A program made the position numbers and the translations under genes. Positions 49,637 to 59,294 of a stretch of 64,000 nt of DNA are shown in pieces. The notes under the pieces were generated by a model. That model saw nothing but the letters and a program-made list of their open reading frames with translations. It had not been told where the DNA came from and did not search any database. Each line of letters opens with the position of its first letter. The first letter of the stretch is position 1. Origin of the DNA: Arthrobacter glacialis (GTDB taxonomy: Bacteria > Actinomycetota > Actinomycetes > Actinomycetales > Micrococcaceae); NCBI RefSeq assembly GCF_002909445.1, contig NZ_PPXC01000005.1:124001-188000 (forward strand). Reading direction: 5' to 3'.

Positions 49637-50566
49637 ATGTCTGGTCACGATCACTCCCATTCCCACGCCGGGGCCCCGGGCGAGAGCCACCAAGGACGCA
49701 TTGCCGTTGCCTTGGCAATCACGCTGGCCGTGTTTGTCTTTCAGGTCATCGGCTCCCTGCTCACCGGATCCCTGGCGTTGCTGTTTGATTCCGCGCATGT
49801 CCTCACGGATGCCGGCGGGCTTGCCATGGCCTTGCTGGCCGCCCGCTTGATGACCCGCCCGGCAACCAGCAAGCGGACGTGGGGTTTTGCGCGGGCGGAA
49901 GTACTCGCGGCAACAGCGCAGGCAGCGGTGCTTCTCGCCGTCGGCCTCATTGTTTTGGTGGAAGGCGTCCAGCGCCTCTTCAACCCCACCGAGATTGCCT
50001 CCAATGAGATGATCATCTTCGGCGCAATAGGCCTGCTGGGAAACATCATCTCGATGTTTGTCCTGATGGGCGGGCGCGGCAAGAACTTCAACATGCGGGC
50101 AGCGTTTCTGGAGGTTGTCAACGACGCCCTGGGCTCGGTGGCAGTCATTGTGGCAGCCATCGTCATCTCGCTGACCGGCTGGATGCAGGCCGACGCCGTG
50201 GTGGCCATGCTCATTGGCGCCATGATCCTGCCGCGCACCGTGAGGCTGCTGCTGGAAACCATTGGTGTGCTGCTGGAATCGACTCCTTCAGGACTTGACC
50301 TGGATGAGGTCCGCGCGCACATACTGGCGCTCGATCATGTTCGCGGCGTCCACGACCTCCACGCCAGCCAAATCGCCACTGGCCTGCCCATCCTCTCCGC
50401 CCATGTGGTGGTGGACGAGGAATGTTTCCACGACGGCCACGTCCCGCTCATGCTCGACGCCCTGCAAAGCTGCGTGGCCAGCCACTTTGACGTCAGCATT
50501 GAGCACTCCACCTTCCAGCTGGAACCCGTCACCCACGCCGAACACGAACTAGGCGCCCACCACTAA
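49637..50566 (+). CDS. Cation diffusion facilitator (heavy-metal efflux)
   Basis: The 309-aa protein has six membrane segments, a His-rich N-terminus (HDHSHSH) and a cytosolic C-domain with metal-binding His and Asp. The TM2 metal site is DSAHVLTDAG (His54, Asp58). The TM5 site reads LEVVNDALGSV (Glu159, Asp163), where zinc CDFs have His-x3-Asp. This alters the standard HD-HD site and may shift selectivity. The divergent ArsR-type sensor suggests Cd, Zn or Pb efflux. Confidence 0.9.
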   Translation: MSGHDHSHSHAGAPGESHQGRIAVALAITLAVFVFQVIGSLLTGSLALLFDSAHVLTDAGGLAMALLAARLMTRPATSKRTWGFARAEVLAATAQAAVLLAVGLIVLVEGVQRLFNPTEIASNEMIIFGAIGLLGNIISMFVLMGGRGKNFNMRAAFLEVVNDALGSVAVIVAAIVISLTGWMQADAVVAMLIGAMILPRTVRLLLETIGVLLESTPSGLDLDEVRAHILALDHVRGVHDLHASQIATGLPILSAHVVVDEECFHDGHVPLMLDALQSCVASHFDVSIEHSTFQLEPVTHAEHELGAHH

Positions 50567-50980
50567 CCGGGTGCGTGCGCCGGTGCGTGCTGCGGACCGG
50601 AATTCCCTCGGCGACTATCCGACGCGTCGGCCGCGGGCGGCCTTTGGCGTCTCCTTTACGTCGCCTACGGAAACACCGGCTCCGCCGCCCGGCCCTCAAT
50701 TTGCATATGCGCTGCGCGAATACCTGTGTCTGCGCATAAACCCATGCGACTTTGTTTATGCGCAGCTGTCAAGGCCAGCATGGCGCCTCTCTGACAGCTG
50801 CGCTAGGCGCGGGGTCCAAACTTGCGCATGCCCAAAGTGGACTTGGGCTATGCGATCGCGAAGTCGGCAACACAGCGCATAGCCCAAATTCGCAGCCGAC
50901 ACTGAAGCCGGAGGCCCCGGAGCGGGCGGAAAATCTTACTGCTCGCGAGGGATGGCGGAAGTGGCCCAGCTGCCGCCGCG
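50567..50980. other. 414-base intergenic region with repeat and two hairpins
   Basis: No gene is supported here. It holds copy 2 of the 56-base repeat (50613-50668), a 12-bp stem hairpin CTGCGCATAAAC/GTTTATGCGCAG (50730-50741, 50754-50765) and a second 12-bp inverted repeat TTGGGCTATGCG/CGCATAGCCCAA (50843-50854, 50876-50887). It lies between convergent genes, so terminator function is likely. Confidence 0.7.
50613..50668. repeat. Dispersed 56-base intergenic repeat, copy 2
   Basis: Matches 28676-28731 at 55 of 56 positions in the same orientation, including the CCGACGCGTCGG palindrome. Confidence 0.8.
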
Positions 50981-52624
50981 TTAGGAGATGACGCCGTCGA
51001 CCAGGGCCTTGGCCTCGGCTTGGACTTGGGCCAGGTGGTCTGCGCCCTTGAAGGATTCGGCGTAAATCTTGTACACGTCTTCCGTGCCGGAGGGGCGTGC
51101 CGCGAACCAGGCGTTCTCGGTGGTGACCTTCAAGCCGCCAATGGCGGCGCCGTTGCCGGGGGCTTCCGTCAGTTTGGCCGTGATTGGCTCCCCGGCCAGC
51201 ATGGTGGCGGAGACGTCGGCGGCAGAGAGCTTGCCCAGTGCCGCCTTCTGTTCACGGGTGGCTGCGGCGTCAATGCGGGCGTACGACGGCGCCCCAAAGC
51301 GGGCTGTTAGCTCACCATAGTGCTGCGAGGGTGATTTTCCGGTGACGGCCGTGATTTCCGAGGCCAGCAGTGCCAACAGGATGCCGTCCTTGTCGGTGGT
51401 CCAGACGGAACCGTCCTTCTTGACGAAGGAGGCGCCTGCGGATTCCTCCCCGCCAAACACGCCCTCGCCGGAGAGCAGGCCCGGCACAAACCATTTGAAA
51501 CCCACGGGAACTTCAACGAGCTGGCGGCCAAGATCGGCGGCGACCCTGTCAATGATGGAGGAGGAGACCAAGGTCTTTCCCACGCTGGCTGTTGCGGGCC
51601 ACTGTGAACGGTGCGTGTAGAGGTACTGGATGGCCACAGCCAAGTAGTGGTTGGGGTTCATCAGCCCGGCATCCGGGGTGACGATGCCGTGGCGGTCGGC
51701 GTCGGCGTCGTTCCCGGTGGCAATGTCAAAGGGGGCTCCAGCGGCCAGCTTGTTAATGAGCGACGCCATGGCTGAGGGGGAGGAGCAATCCATGCGGATC
51801 TTCTCATCCCAGTCCAGTGACATGAAGGCCCACTGGGGGTCCACGGTGGGGTTGACAACTGTGAGGTCCAGATTGTGGCGTTCGCCGATCTCGCCCCAGT
51901 AATCCACCGAAGCCCCACCCATGGGGTCCGCCCCAATGCGCACGCCTGCGGCCCGGATCGCGTCAATGTCAAGGACGGAGGGCAGGTCGTCAACGTAGCT
52001 GGAGAGGAAGTCGAACTTGCCGGTGGTGGAGGCCGCCATGGCGTCTGAAAGCACGACCCGCTTCACGCCTCGCAAGCCGTTTTCCAGCAGTTCGTTGGCC
52101 CGGTTGGCAATCCAGCCGGTGGCATCGGAATCGGCGGGCCCGCCGTGGGGAGGGTTGTATTTGAAACCGCCGTCGCCGGGCGGGTTGTGGGAAGGAGTCA
52201 CCACAATTCCGTCCGCCAGTCCCTCTGTGCGGCCCGAGTTGTAGCTCAGGATGGCATGCGAAACGGCCGGGGTGGGCGTGTAACCATGGCGGGCGTCAAT
52301 GAGAACCTCGACGCCGTTGCCCGCCAGAACTTCCAAGGCCGTGTTTTGTGCCGGATCGCTCAGGGCATGCGTGTCCTTGCCCATGAACAACGGGCCGGTG
52401 ATTCCCTGACCGTTGCGGTACTCCACAATGGCTTGGGTGATGGCGGCAATGTGGCCCTCGTTGAAGGAAGCCTTCAATGAGGTGCCGCGGTGCCCCGAGG
52501 TGCCAAAAGCCACCCGTTGCGCCGGATCGCTAAGATCTGGAGTCAGATCGTAATATGCATCCAGCAAAGCAGAAAGATCAACAAGGTCCTGGGGAAGGGC
52601 AGTAGTGCCCGCGCGGCTAGCCAT
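50981..52624 (-). CDS. pgm: Phosphoglucomutase (alpha-D-glucose phosphate-specific)
   Basis: The 547-aa phosphohexomutase has a phosphoserine loop [20 protein letters not shown] (about 140-159), metal loop [15 protein letters not shown], sugar-binding loop [15 protein letters not shown] and phosphate-binding [19 protein letters not shown] near the C-terminus. It interconverts glucose-1- and glucose-6-phosphate for glycogen and wall sugar nucleotides. ATG 52624 (complement) starts [20 protein letters not shown]; the longer ORF from 52699 has an unrelated leader. Confidence 0.95.
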   Translation of the reverse strand: MASRAGTTALPQDLVDLSALLDAYYDLTPDLSDPAQRVAFGTSGHRGTSLKASFNEGHIAAITQAIVEYRNGQGITGPLFMGKDTHALSDPAQNTALEVLAGNGVEVLIDARHGYTPTPAVSHAILSYNSGRTEGLADGIVVTPSHNPPGDGGFKYNPPHGGPADSDATGWIANRANELLENGLRGVKRVVLSDAMAASTTGKFDFLSSYVDDLPSVLDIDAIRAAGVRIGADPMGGASVDYWGEIGERHNLDLTVVNPTVDPQWAFMSLDWDEKIRMDCSSPSAMASLINKLAAGAPFDIATGNDADADRHGIVTPDAGLMNPNHYLAVAIQYLYTHRSQWPATASVGKTLVSSSIIDRVAADLGRQLVEVPVGFKWFVPGLLSGEGVFGGEESAGASFVKKDGSVWTTDKDGILLALLASEITAVTGKSPSQHYGELTARFGAPSYARIDAAATREQKAALGKLSAADVSATMLAGEPITAKLTEAPGNGAAIGGLKVTTENAWFAARPSGTEDVYKIYAESFKGADHLAQVQAEAKALVDGVIS

Positions 52625-52794
52625 ATTCACAGCATGACAGAGCCGGCGCCGGATTGGCACGTGCTGCCCAGAGTATGAACTATCTGAGCGAAGACTCACC
52701 CGGCTGTCTCAGGAGACCGGACTATTATGGGAGTCAACTTTAACTTTCCCCCTTGCGTGCCTTCACGGGACAGCAATTCCAGTAGGAGTCAGCA

Positions 52795-53421
52795 ATGTCG
52801 AACCAGCCAGAGCAGCCGCAGCCAAAGCCTGGCCAGCCCGGCAGCCCCACGCCGCCCTACGCGGCGCCTGCCGTGCCGGATAGTTTCTTGGGCCAGAACC
52901 AGCAGTTCCAAAACCCGCCGGCGCCCCAGTATGGACCACCGGCAGGCGGGCAGTATGGGCAGCAGGCACCCTTTGCCCAGCAGCCTTACGCCCAGCAACC
53001 GTATGGGCAGCAGCCCTACGCCCAGCAGCCTTACGCCCAGCAACCGTATGGGCAGCAGCCCTACGCCCAGCACTATGGTGGCCCAACGTATTATCAGGGC
53101 GGTCCGGGCTATGCGGACAAGACCAGTGGCCCGCGCGGCATGAGCCTGGCCAGCATGATCATTGGCTTGGTCTCGCTCGTGGCAGGATTCGGGTTTTTTA
53201 TGGTCCCGCAGATAGTTGGCATCGTTTTGGGCCACATTGGTCTCAAGAAGGAAAGCCCTCAAGGCAGGTCATTTTCCATCACCGGGCTGATTACCAACTA
53301 CTTGGCGCTACTGATCTATGGTGCGCTCTACGGCTTTGTTCTCTTCGGCCTGGCCATGATGGGTTTTGACTCCTACAGCCCAGCAGCTGAGGGCTACACC
53401 TGGTTGGCAACAACTCACTAG
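52795..53421 (+). CDS. DUF4190-type membrane protein with Gln/Tyr/Pro repeats
   Basis: The 208-aa protein has a disordered N-terminal half (1-110) with tandem PYAQQPYGQQ units, then two or three membrane segments (MSLASMIIGLVSLVAGFGFF, LLIYGALYGFVLFGLAMMG) separated by GIVLGHIGLKKES, a DUF4190-like pattern. TAGGAG precedes ATG 52795. Such proteins are common in actinobacteria, with no fixed role; low-complexity cytosolic tails may organise membrane partners. It is divergent from pgm. Confidence 0.75.
   Translation: MSNQPEQPQPKPGQPGSPTPPYAAPAVPDSFLGQNQQFQNPPAPQYGPPAGGQYGQQAPFAQQPYAQQPYGQQPYAQQPYAQQPYGQQPYAQHYGGPTYYQGGPGYADKTSGPRGMSLASMIIGLVSLVAGFGFFMVPQIVGIVLGHIGLKKESPQGRSFSITGLITNYLALLIYGALYGFVLFGLAMMGFDSYSPAAEGYTWLATTH
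52984..53073 (+). repeat. 45-base tandem duplication within the DUF4190-type gene
   Basis: Unit 52984-53028 and unit 53029-53073 match at 44 of 45 bases and encode the 15-residue unit PYAQQPYGQQPYAQQ twice (the last residue differs). Near-identity at wobble positions indicates recent duplication. Confidence 0.85.
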
Positions 53422-53432
53422 GGTCCTTAACT

Positions 53433-53482
53433 GACGGCGGCACCTTTCCCAACACAACTGCGATGGGAAAGGTGCCGCCGTC
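53433..53482. terminator. Bidirectional terminator
   Basis: Perfect 19-bp inverted repeat (53433-53451 with 53464-53482) and a 12-base loop between the convergent DUF4190-type and POT genes. Confidence 0.85.
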
Positions 53483-53499
53483 GTACTTTAAGAAAAGAC

Positions 53500-54978
53500 C
53501 TACATGACGCCAGCCATCAGCTTCTTGATGGGCTTCTTGACCAGGAACAACAGGACACCAAATCCAATGGAGACCAAGCCGATGACCATGAAGTACGGGG
53601 TCTCGTTGGCGGGGTCGTACCACTGGGCGAGCACACCTGACATGGCGGTTCCGAGCGAGATGGACAGGAAGAACAAGGCAACCATCTGTGTCTGGAAGGC
53701 GGCAGGGGCAAGCTTCGTGGCCAGTGAGAGGCCCACGGGCGAGAGCATGAGTTCAGCAACTGTGAAGAGCAGCAGGATGAAAACAATGGCCATCATGGGA
53801 ACAGCGGCCATGCCGGCGAACGGGATGAATGACAGATAGGCCAAACCCATCACGACCAACGCGACAGAGAACTTCACGGGTGTGCCGGGCTGACGCGGGC
53901 CCCACTTGGTCCAGACGGCTGCAAACACGCCGGCCAGAATGATGATGAACACCGGGTTGATGGAGGCGACCCAGCTGGCGGGCACCTCCCAACCCAGAAT
54001 GTTGCGGTCAAGGCGCTTGTCAGAGTAGAGGGCAATCACTGTGAACTGCTGCTGGAACAATGACCAGAAGACGGCGCTGGCCAGGAACAACGGCATGAAC
54101 GAGTAAACGCGGCTGCGTTCCACAGCCGTTACGGTCTTGTTGGCCAAAATGAGTGCAAAGTAGGCGATAGTCGCCACGATGACAACTGCCACGATGATCC
54201 ACTTGAGGTTCTCGGCGGTAATGAGCTTCAAGGCCACGGCCACAACAATGATAATGATGGCTGCAGCGGCCAGGGCGATGAACTTGCCGTATTGCGACTT
54301 CGGCAGCGGGTTGGGGACTTCGTGCGCCGACTGGGGAAGGTTCTTACGGGTCAGGCCGTACTGGAGCAGACCAAAGGCCATACCAACTGCTGCTGCGGCG
54401 AAGCCCACATGGAAGCCCCAGGTGACCTGCAACCAGCCGGTGACGAGCGGGCCAATAAGCCCACCAATGTTGATGCCCATGTAGAAGATGGAGAAACCGG
54501 CGTCGCGACGGTCGTCGTCCTTGGCGTACAAGGTGCCAACCAGTGAGGTGGCGTTGGCTTTCAATCCACCGGAGCCCACCCCAATCAGGATCAGACCAAC
54601 GGTCAGGCCAACAGCTCCCGGCAGCAGGGCTAGGGACAAGTGCCCGGCCATGATCATGATGGCGCTGTAGAAGAGCACCTTCTCAGAGCCCATGAGGCGG
54701 TCGGCAACCCAGGCGCCAAGAATGGTGGAGAGGTACACGCCACCGCCGTAGGTGCCAACAATGCCCAGGGCGGTGCCTTCGTCAATACCGAGCCCACCTT
54801 GGGTCACGGAGTAGTACATGTAGTACGCCAGGATGCCTTGCATGCCGTAGAAGGAGAACCTCTCCCACAGCTCCACACTGAAGAGGTTCAGCAGCATTTT
54901 TGGCTGTCCGAAGAAGGATGTATCGCGGGGTTTTTGGGGTGCCAGTGCCGGATCGGCGGGGCTGTTTTGTGAACTCAC
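53500..54978 (-). CDS. POT-family proton-dependent oligopeptide transporter
   Basis: The 492-aa MFS transporter has about 14 membrane segments. The POT motif ELWERFSFYGMQGILAYYMY (near residue 37) contains E-x-x-E-R-F-x-Y/F-Y, and a second signature FSIFYMGINIGGLIGPLVTG is present. It imports di- and tripeptides with protons. The start is uncertain: GTG at 54978 gives VSSQNSPADP and a weak TTGGA upstream; GTG 55014 would add 12 residues with no RBS. It ends next to a strong terminator. Confidence 0.92.
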   Translation of the reverse strand: MSSQNSPADPALAPQKPRDTSFFGQPKMLLNLFSVELWERFSFYGMQGILAYYMYYSVTQGGLGIDEGTALGIVGTYGGGVYLSTILGAWVADRLMGSEKVLFYSAIMIMAGHLSLALLPGAVGLTVGLILIGVGSGGLKANATSLVGTLYAKDDDRRDAGFSIFYMGINIGGLIGPLVTGWLQVTWGFHVGFAAAAVGMAFGLLQYGLTRKNLPQSAHEVPNPLPKSQYGKFIALAAAAIIIIVVAVALKLITAENLKWIIVAVVIVATIAYFALILANKTVTAVERSRVYSFMPLFLASAVFWSLFQQQFTVIALYSDKRLDRNILGWEVPASWVASINPVFIIILAGVFAAVWTKWGPRQPGTPVKFSVALVVMGLAYLSFIPFAGMAAVPMMAIVFILLLFTVAELMLSPVGLSLATKLAPAAFQTQMVALFFLSISLGTAMSGVLAQWYDPANETPYFMVIGLVSIGFGVLLFLVKKPIKKLMAGVM

Positions 54979-55167
54979 AAGTCCAATTTTGACACTAGTC
55001 TTGCTGAACGTCACATTTTAGGCTTCTGGAGGGCTGCAGCGTATACGGCTGGTTGGCCCCTCGGGCGTTAGCGCCTCCCGCCCTCCCCATCCCTCGCTTC
55101 GCTCGCGCGTGGCCCCACGGGCAGTAGGCTTAAGCCGGATTTGTCTTTACTTGCAAGGAGAAAATAC

Positions 55168-55494
55168 ATGTCAGACATCATGAGCGTCACGGTGGCCGAG
55201 TTGGCTGCGGGCGCAGTGATTTTGGATGTCCGTGAAGATTACGAGTGGGAAGCGGGCCACGTTGAGGGCGCGCTGCACATTCCGCTGGAGCAGTTGCCGG
55301 CCCGTTTGGACGAGCTTGACCCGGACACGGATCTGTTCGTCATCTGCCGCACGGGCGGCCGTTCGTTCCGGGCCACCAACTGGCTGACCGAAAACGGCTA
55401 CAGTGCGTTTAACGTGATGGGTGGCATGGGTGCCTGGTTTGAATCGGACAAGCCCATGATTTCCTCCAACGGTGAAACTCCCCGCGTCCTCTAA
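55168..55494 (+). CDS. Rhodanese-domain protein
   Basis: The 108-aa single-domain rhodanese has catalytic Cys60 in DLFVICRTGGRSFRATNWL, and ILDVREDYEWEAGHVEGALH (18-37) is the CH2A-type motif. It is a cytosolic sulfur-transfer protein. ATG 55168 has AAGGAGA upstream; an ORF start at 55141 overlaps that RBS. It precedes pheA by 30 bases and may be co-transcribed with it. GlpE/YgaP-like enzymes are close in size. Confidence 0.9.
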   Translation: MSDIMSVTVAELAAGAVILDVREDYEWEAGHVEGALHIPLEQLPARLDELDPDTDLFVICRTGGRSFRATNWLTENGYSAFNVMGGMGAWFESDKPMISSNGETPRVL

Positions 55495-55524
55495 ATTACT
55501 TCCGCTTCAACGAACAGGTGCCCC

Positions 55525-56466
55525 ATGACTTCCGTGCCCACTGATTCCGTGCTGCCCCTGACGTTCCTTGGGCCCGAAGGGACTTTCACCGAGTCGGCCC
55601 TGCTCAAGGTTCCCGGTGCGGCCGCTTTGGCGCGGATTCCCTCCAACACGGCTGCCGCGGCCCTGAACAAAGTGCGCAACGGCGAGGCTTTTGCCGCAAT
55701 GCTGCCCATTGAGAACTCCATTGAAGGTGGCGTTCCGGCAACGTTGGATGCCATCGCCAACGGTGTTGAGCTGCGGATCATCCATGAGGTGGTGGTGCCC
55801 GTGAGTTTTGTGCTGGTGGCACGGACTGGAGTCACGCTGGCGGATGTCACAGCCGTGGGCACACACCCGCACGCGTGGGCGCAGACCAGGGAATGGTTTG
55901 CCGCAAAGCTTCCACTGGCCACCCATGTTCCGGCGAATTCGACGGCGGCCGCCGCCCACGAGCTGGTGGCAGGCACATCCGCCTTCCAGGCCGCCGTCTG
56001 TGCACCGCTGGTGGCGGAACAAACTGGCCTGAACATTCTGGCCGCAGGCATTGAGGATAACGCTGGGGCTGTTACGCGCTTTGTGCTGGTGGCCAAGCCG
56101 GGCTCACTGCCTGTTCCCACGGGGGCTGACAAGACAACGCTGGCAATTCCTTTGCCGGAAGACCACCCCGGCGCCTTGATGGCCATCCTGGAACAGTTTG
56201 CCAGCCGTGGGGTGAACCTGAGCCGCATTGAATCAAGGCCCACGGGGCAGTACCTGGGTCACTACATTTTCAGTGTTGACATGGAGGGGCACATCCGTGA
56301 CGCCCGCGTGGCTGAAGCTCTGCGCGGCCTGCACCGGGTCAGCCCGGACATGCGCTTCCTGGGCTCATATCCGCGGGCGGACGGGCAGCCGCCGCTGATC
56401 CGGGCCTACAATTCCGATGTTGCCTTTGCCGAGGCTTCCACGTGGGTTGAATCGCTCCTGGTGTAG
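55525..56466 (+). CDS. pheA: Prephenate dehydratase
   Basis: The 313-aa enzyme converts prephenate to phenylpyruvate in phenylalanine synthesis. The catalytic domain has FLGPEGTFTESALLKVPGA at the N-terminus, MLPIENSIEGGVPATLDAI (59-77), and the TRF motif in NAGAVTRFVLVAKPG. The C-terminal ACT domain has HPGALMAILEQFASRGVNLS and RIESRPTGQYLGHYIFSVD, so feedback inhibition by Phe is expected. No chorismate mutase is fused. The arrangement before the lipid kinase and serS is typical of actinobacteria. Confidence 0.95.
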   Translation: MTSVPTDSVLPLTFLGPEGTFTESALLKVPGAAALARIPSNTAAAALNKVRNGEAFAAMLPIENSIEGGVPATLDAIANGVELRIIHEVVVPVSFVLVARTGVTLADVTAVGTHPHAWAQTREWFAAKLPLATHVPANSTAAAAHELVAGTSAFQAAVCAPLVAEQTGLNILAAGIEDNAGAVTRFVLVAKPGSLPVPTGADKTTLAIPLPEDHPGALMAILEQFASRGVNLSRIESRPTGQYLGHYIFSVDMEGHIRDARVAEALRGLHRVSPDMRFLGSYPRADGQPPLIRAYNSDVAFAEASTWVESLLV

Positions 56467-56480
56467 GGGACGGTAGCCGG

Positions 56481-56501
56481 GGCCGCAGCCCTCCTGCGGC
56501 C
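56481..56501 (+). terminator. Hairpin after pheA
   Basis: GGCCGCA-GCCCTCC-TGCGGCC, a 7-bp stem, 15 bases after the pheA stop. It is followed by a 10-bp inverted repeat GCTTGCCGAT/ATCGGCAAGC at 56506-56515 and 56547-56556. There is no U-tract. Confidence 0.55.
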
Positions 56502-56605
56502 ATGAGCTTGCCGATATTGGCGCGCACACATCTCTTTCGCTGCGGCATCGGCAAGCCTATGCTTTGGGGTATCTTCATGACCATTTGTCTGAAGAGGGAA
56601 AGTTG

Positions 56606-56806
56606 ATGCCAGCAGGGAAGAGGCGAGTCACCATGGATCCGCATGTAGGCAGGAGCAGCAGCCAAGAAGGCACCATTGTCAATCCTGGTGCCAAGGAAGG
56701 CCGTGACACATCGGTCGGGGACGAAAGTGACGACGCCAACGAGTTGCGCTTTGACGAAGAGCAACGCCTCATCAAGGAACAGTCGCAGCGCCCGGAAACT
56801 GACTGA
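56606..56806 (+). CDS. Small acidic hypothetical protein
   Basis: The 66-aa hydrophilic protein is rich in Asp, Glu, Arg and Gln; the C-terminal half (ELRFDEEQRLIKEQSQRPET) is likely helical. ATG 56606 has AGAGGGAA upstream; the in-frame TTG 56564 lies within an inverted repeat. No family is recognised. The position between pheA and the - strand lipid kinase gives no functional clue; codon use is ordinary for the window. Confidence 0.55.
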   Translation: MPAGKRRVTMDPHVGRSSSQEGTIVNPGAKEGRDTSVGDESDDANELRFDEEQRLIKEQSQRPETD

Positions 56807-56880
56807 CTCCGTGCCGCTGCGGTGTCACTGGCTCTTCCGCACGAAGCCTCTTCCACATGGAGCTGTGGCGCCGACAGCTC

Positions 56881-57948
56881 TTAGGCGGGGTTGTTGGGTG
56901 CTGGCACACGCACCAGCACAGCCTTGGGCTCCACGCTGACCTGGACGCATGTTGCGGGGCCTGACGGGTCGCCGTCGATCTGGGTCTCCACCGGCATGAC
57001 AGTGCGGATGGTCAGGTTCTGTGAGCGGTAAAAGTCAATGACGGGCAGGTTGTTCTTGTGTCGGAACACCACTTTTCCGGCCATGGCCAGCCAGCCCAAA
57101 GCGCTCCGGGGGCTGATCACCACAACGTCCAGTACGCCGTCGTCAATCAGGGCGCCGGGCACAAAATCGATGCCACCCGGGAGCAGCCCGCAATTGGCAA
57201 ACAGTACTGAACGGATTTTGCGCTGCTGGGCGGGTTCATCATCCAATTCGATGCTTACCTTCTTGCGCGGACCCGCCATGTGCCGCAATCCTGCCTCGCT
57301 GTAGGCCAGCCAGCCAACATGTTCCTTCAACTTGGAATTGGTGTCATTCATGACGTCGGCGTCCATGCCAAGGCCGGCAATGACCATGAAGGAATGCTTG
57401 CCAACCGCGCCGGTGACATTGTCCTCAATCTCCATCAGCCCGGCATCAATGTGGCGCTGGTGCCCAAACAAGGCGGTCTGGACGCTGCTGGCAATGTCTG
57501 TGACATCCAGACTCAGATTGCGGGCCAGCAAATTTCCGGTGCCCAGGGGGATGATGGCCAAAGGAACTTCGGTGTGCCGCAGCGTTTGTGCCACAGCCCG
57601 CACAGTCCCGTCGCCGCCGCCCACAATAACCACATCGGCCTTCGCCTCCAGCGCGGCCGCGGCCATGGTGAAGCCCGGGTCCGCAGCACTGGTTTCAAAG
57701 AAGAGGGGGGCTGGCCAGCCAGCTTTGGACACGGAACGGGTGATGAGCGTTTTTGCGTCGTCGGTCCCGTTTTTGGTGGGGTTGTAAATGAAAACTACTT
57801 GCTGCTTTGCCAAGTGAATTTTGTGCGGTGAATCAGCCACGGCGCTGCGCGTGTGCTTCTGGGCGAGCTTGCGCACACCCAGCCAGCTGATGGCAACGGC
57901 GAGCACAGTAATGACCACAATAATGACTGCAAGAAGTTCAGTTGGCAT
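56881..57948 (-). CDS. Diacylglycerol/lipid kinase family protein
   Basis: The 355-aa protein has an N-terminal transmembrane helix (ELLAVIIVVITVLAVAISWL). The DAGK catalytic domain follows, with VVFIYNPTKNG (51-61), the nucleotide loop VVIVGGGDGTVRAVAQTL (106-123) and PLAIIPLGTGNLLARNL. A C-terminal beta domain is present (QIDGDPSG near the end). It phosphorylates diacylglycerol or a related lipid at the membrane. It is divergent from serS with 51 bases between. The exact lipid is unknown. Confidence 0.9.
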   Translation of the reverse strand: MPTELLAVIIVVITVLAVAISWLGVRKLAQKHTRSAVADSPHKIHLAKQQVVFIYNPTKNGTDDAKTLITRSVSKAGWPAPLFFETSAADPGFTMAAAALEAKADVVIVGGGDGTVRAVAQTLRHTEVPLAIIPLGTGNLLARNLSLDVTDIASSVQTALFGHQRHIDAGLMEIEDNVTGAVGKHSFMVIAGLGMDADVMNDTNSKLKEHVGWLAYSEAGLRHMAGPRKKVSIELDDEPAQQRKIRSVLFANCGLLPGGIDFVPGALIDDGVLDVVVISPRSALGWLAMAGKVVFRHKNNLPVIDFYRSQNLTIRTVMPVETQIDGDPSGPATCVQVSVEPKAVLVRVPAPNNPA

Positions 57949-57999
57949 GATTCTCTAACCATAGCCCGTCAAGTTGCATTGATTGGATAGGCTTAGGGT

Positions 58000-59277
58000 G
58001 TGATCGATGTACGAGACCTCAGCGAAAATCCCGAAAAATACCGTGCCAGCCAGCGTGCGCGCGGTGCCGAACCGTCTGTGGTGGACTCCGTCATAGCCGC
58101 CGACGCTGCACGAAAGTCTGCGATCACCTCTTTTGAGGCTTTGCGCGCCGAACAAAATGCCTTCGGCAAAAAGGTGGCCCAAGCCAAGGGTGAGGAAAAG
58201 CAGGCCCTGCTGGCAGAGGTGAAGGAACTCGCCGCAGCCGTCAAGGCGGCCTCGGCAGCAGCCGATGCAGCCAGTGCTGAACAGGACGCCCTGGTGCGCA
58301 GCATGGCCAACCTGGTCTCCGAGGGTGTCCCGGAAGGCGGCGAGGACGACTACGTGGTGGTCAAGACCGTTGGCACACCCCGGGAATTCCCCGACTTCAA
58401 GCCACGCGACCACCTGGAAATTGGTGAACTCATTGGCGCCATCGACATGGAGCGCGGCGCCAAGGTGTCCGGTTCACGTTTCTACTTCCTCAGGGGTGTT
58501 GGTGCCCGCTTGGAAATGGCGCTGCTGCAGTTGGCCATGGACCAGGCCATCGAAGCCGGCTTCACACCCATGATCACCCCCACGCTTGTGCTGCCCGAGA
58601 CCATGGCCGGCACCGGTTTTGACGTGGAGCACGACGCCGAAATTTACCGTCTGGCCGAGGATAACCTGTACCTAGTGGGCACCTCAGAGGTCGCGCTGGC
58701 CGGCTACCACGGCAACGAAATCATCAACGTTGACGAACCCGTCCGCTACGCCGGCTGGTCCTCCTGCTACCGCCGCGAGGCCGGTTCGCACGGCAAGGAC
58801 ACCCGCGGCATCATCCGCGTGCACCAGTTCAACAAGGTGGAAATGTTTGTTTACACCACGGTTGAAAAGGCCGCTGAGGAGCACCAGCGCCTGCTGGCCT
58901 GGGAAGAGGAAATGCTGGCCAAGGTTGAGCTGCCTTACCGTGTGATCGACACGGCAGCTGGCGACCTTGGCGGTTCCGCCGCCCGCAAGTTCGACTGCGA
59001 GGCCTGGGTGCCCACCCAGGATGCCTACCGTGAGCTGACCTCCACCTCCAACTGCACCACCTACCAGGCCCGCCGCCTGAACATCCGTGAGCGCCTGGTG
59101 GCTGACGACGGCGGCAAGGGTGGCACCCGCGCAGTTGCCACCCTGAACGGCACCCTGGCCACGACCCGCTGGATTGTGGCCATCCTGGAGCACCACCAGA
59201 ATGCCGACGGTTCAGTCAACGTCCCGGTTGCCCTGCGCAAGTACATGGGCGGCCTGGAAGTCTTTCCCGTCCTGTAA
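58000..59277 (+). CDS. serS: Seryl-tRNA synthetase
   Basis: The 425-aa class II synthetase has an N-terminal tRNA-binding coiled coil (about 27-105). Motif 2 is [20 protein letters not shown] followed by [10 protein letters not shown], and motif 3 is in the [20 protein letters not shown] region. GTG 58000 gives [20 protein letters not shown], the normal SerS beginning. It charges tRNA-Ser and feeds selenocysteine synthesis where present. Length is standard. Confidence 0.97.
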   Translation: MIDVRDLSENPEKYRASQRARGAEPSVVDSVIAADAARKSAITSFEALRAEQNAFGKKVAQAKGEEKQALLAEVKELAAAVKAASAAADAASAEQDALVRSMANLVSEGVPEGGEDDYVVVKTVGTPREFPDFKPRDHLEIGELIGAIDMERGAKVSGSRFYFLRGVGARLEMALLQLAMDQAIEAGFTPMITPTLVLPETMAGTGFDVEHDAEIYRLAEDNLYLVGTSEVALAGYHGNEIINVDEPVRYAGWSSCYRREAGSHGKDTRGIIRVHQFNKVEMFVYTTVEKAAEEHQRLLAWEEEMLAKVELPYRVIDTAAGDLGGSAARKFDCEAWVPTQDAYRELTSTSNCTTYQARRLNIRERLVADDGGKGGTRAVATLNGTLATTRWIVAILEHHQNADGSVNVPVALRKYMGGLEVFPVL

Positions 59278-59294
59278 TTCCCTAGGCGTTTCGT

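Noticed and set aside
52984-53073. Possible CRISPR-like direct repeats
   Set aside because: The repeats are contiguous with no spacers and lie in frame in a protein gene.
55015-55167. GC-rich segment with CGCTTCGCTCGCGCG before the rhodanese gene
   Set aside because: Short self-complementary stretches are present but no stable long stem or second copy was found; treated as ordinary intergenic DNA.
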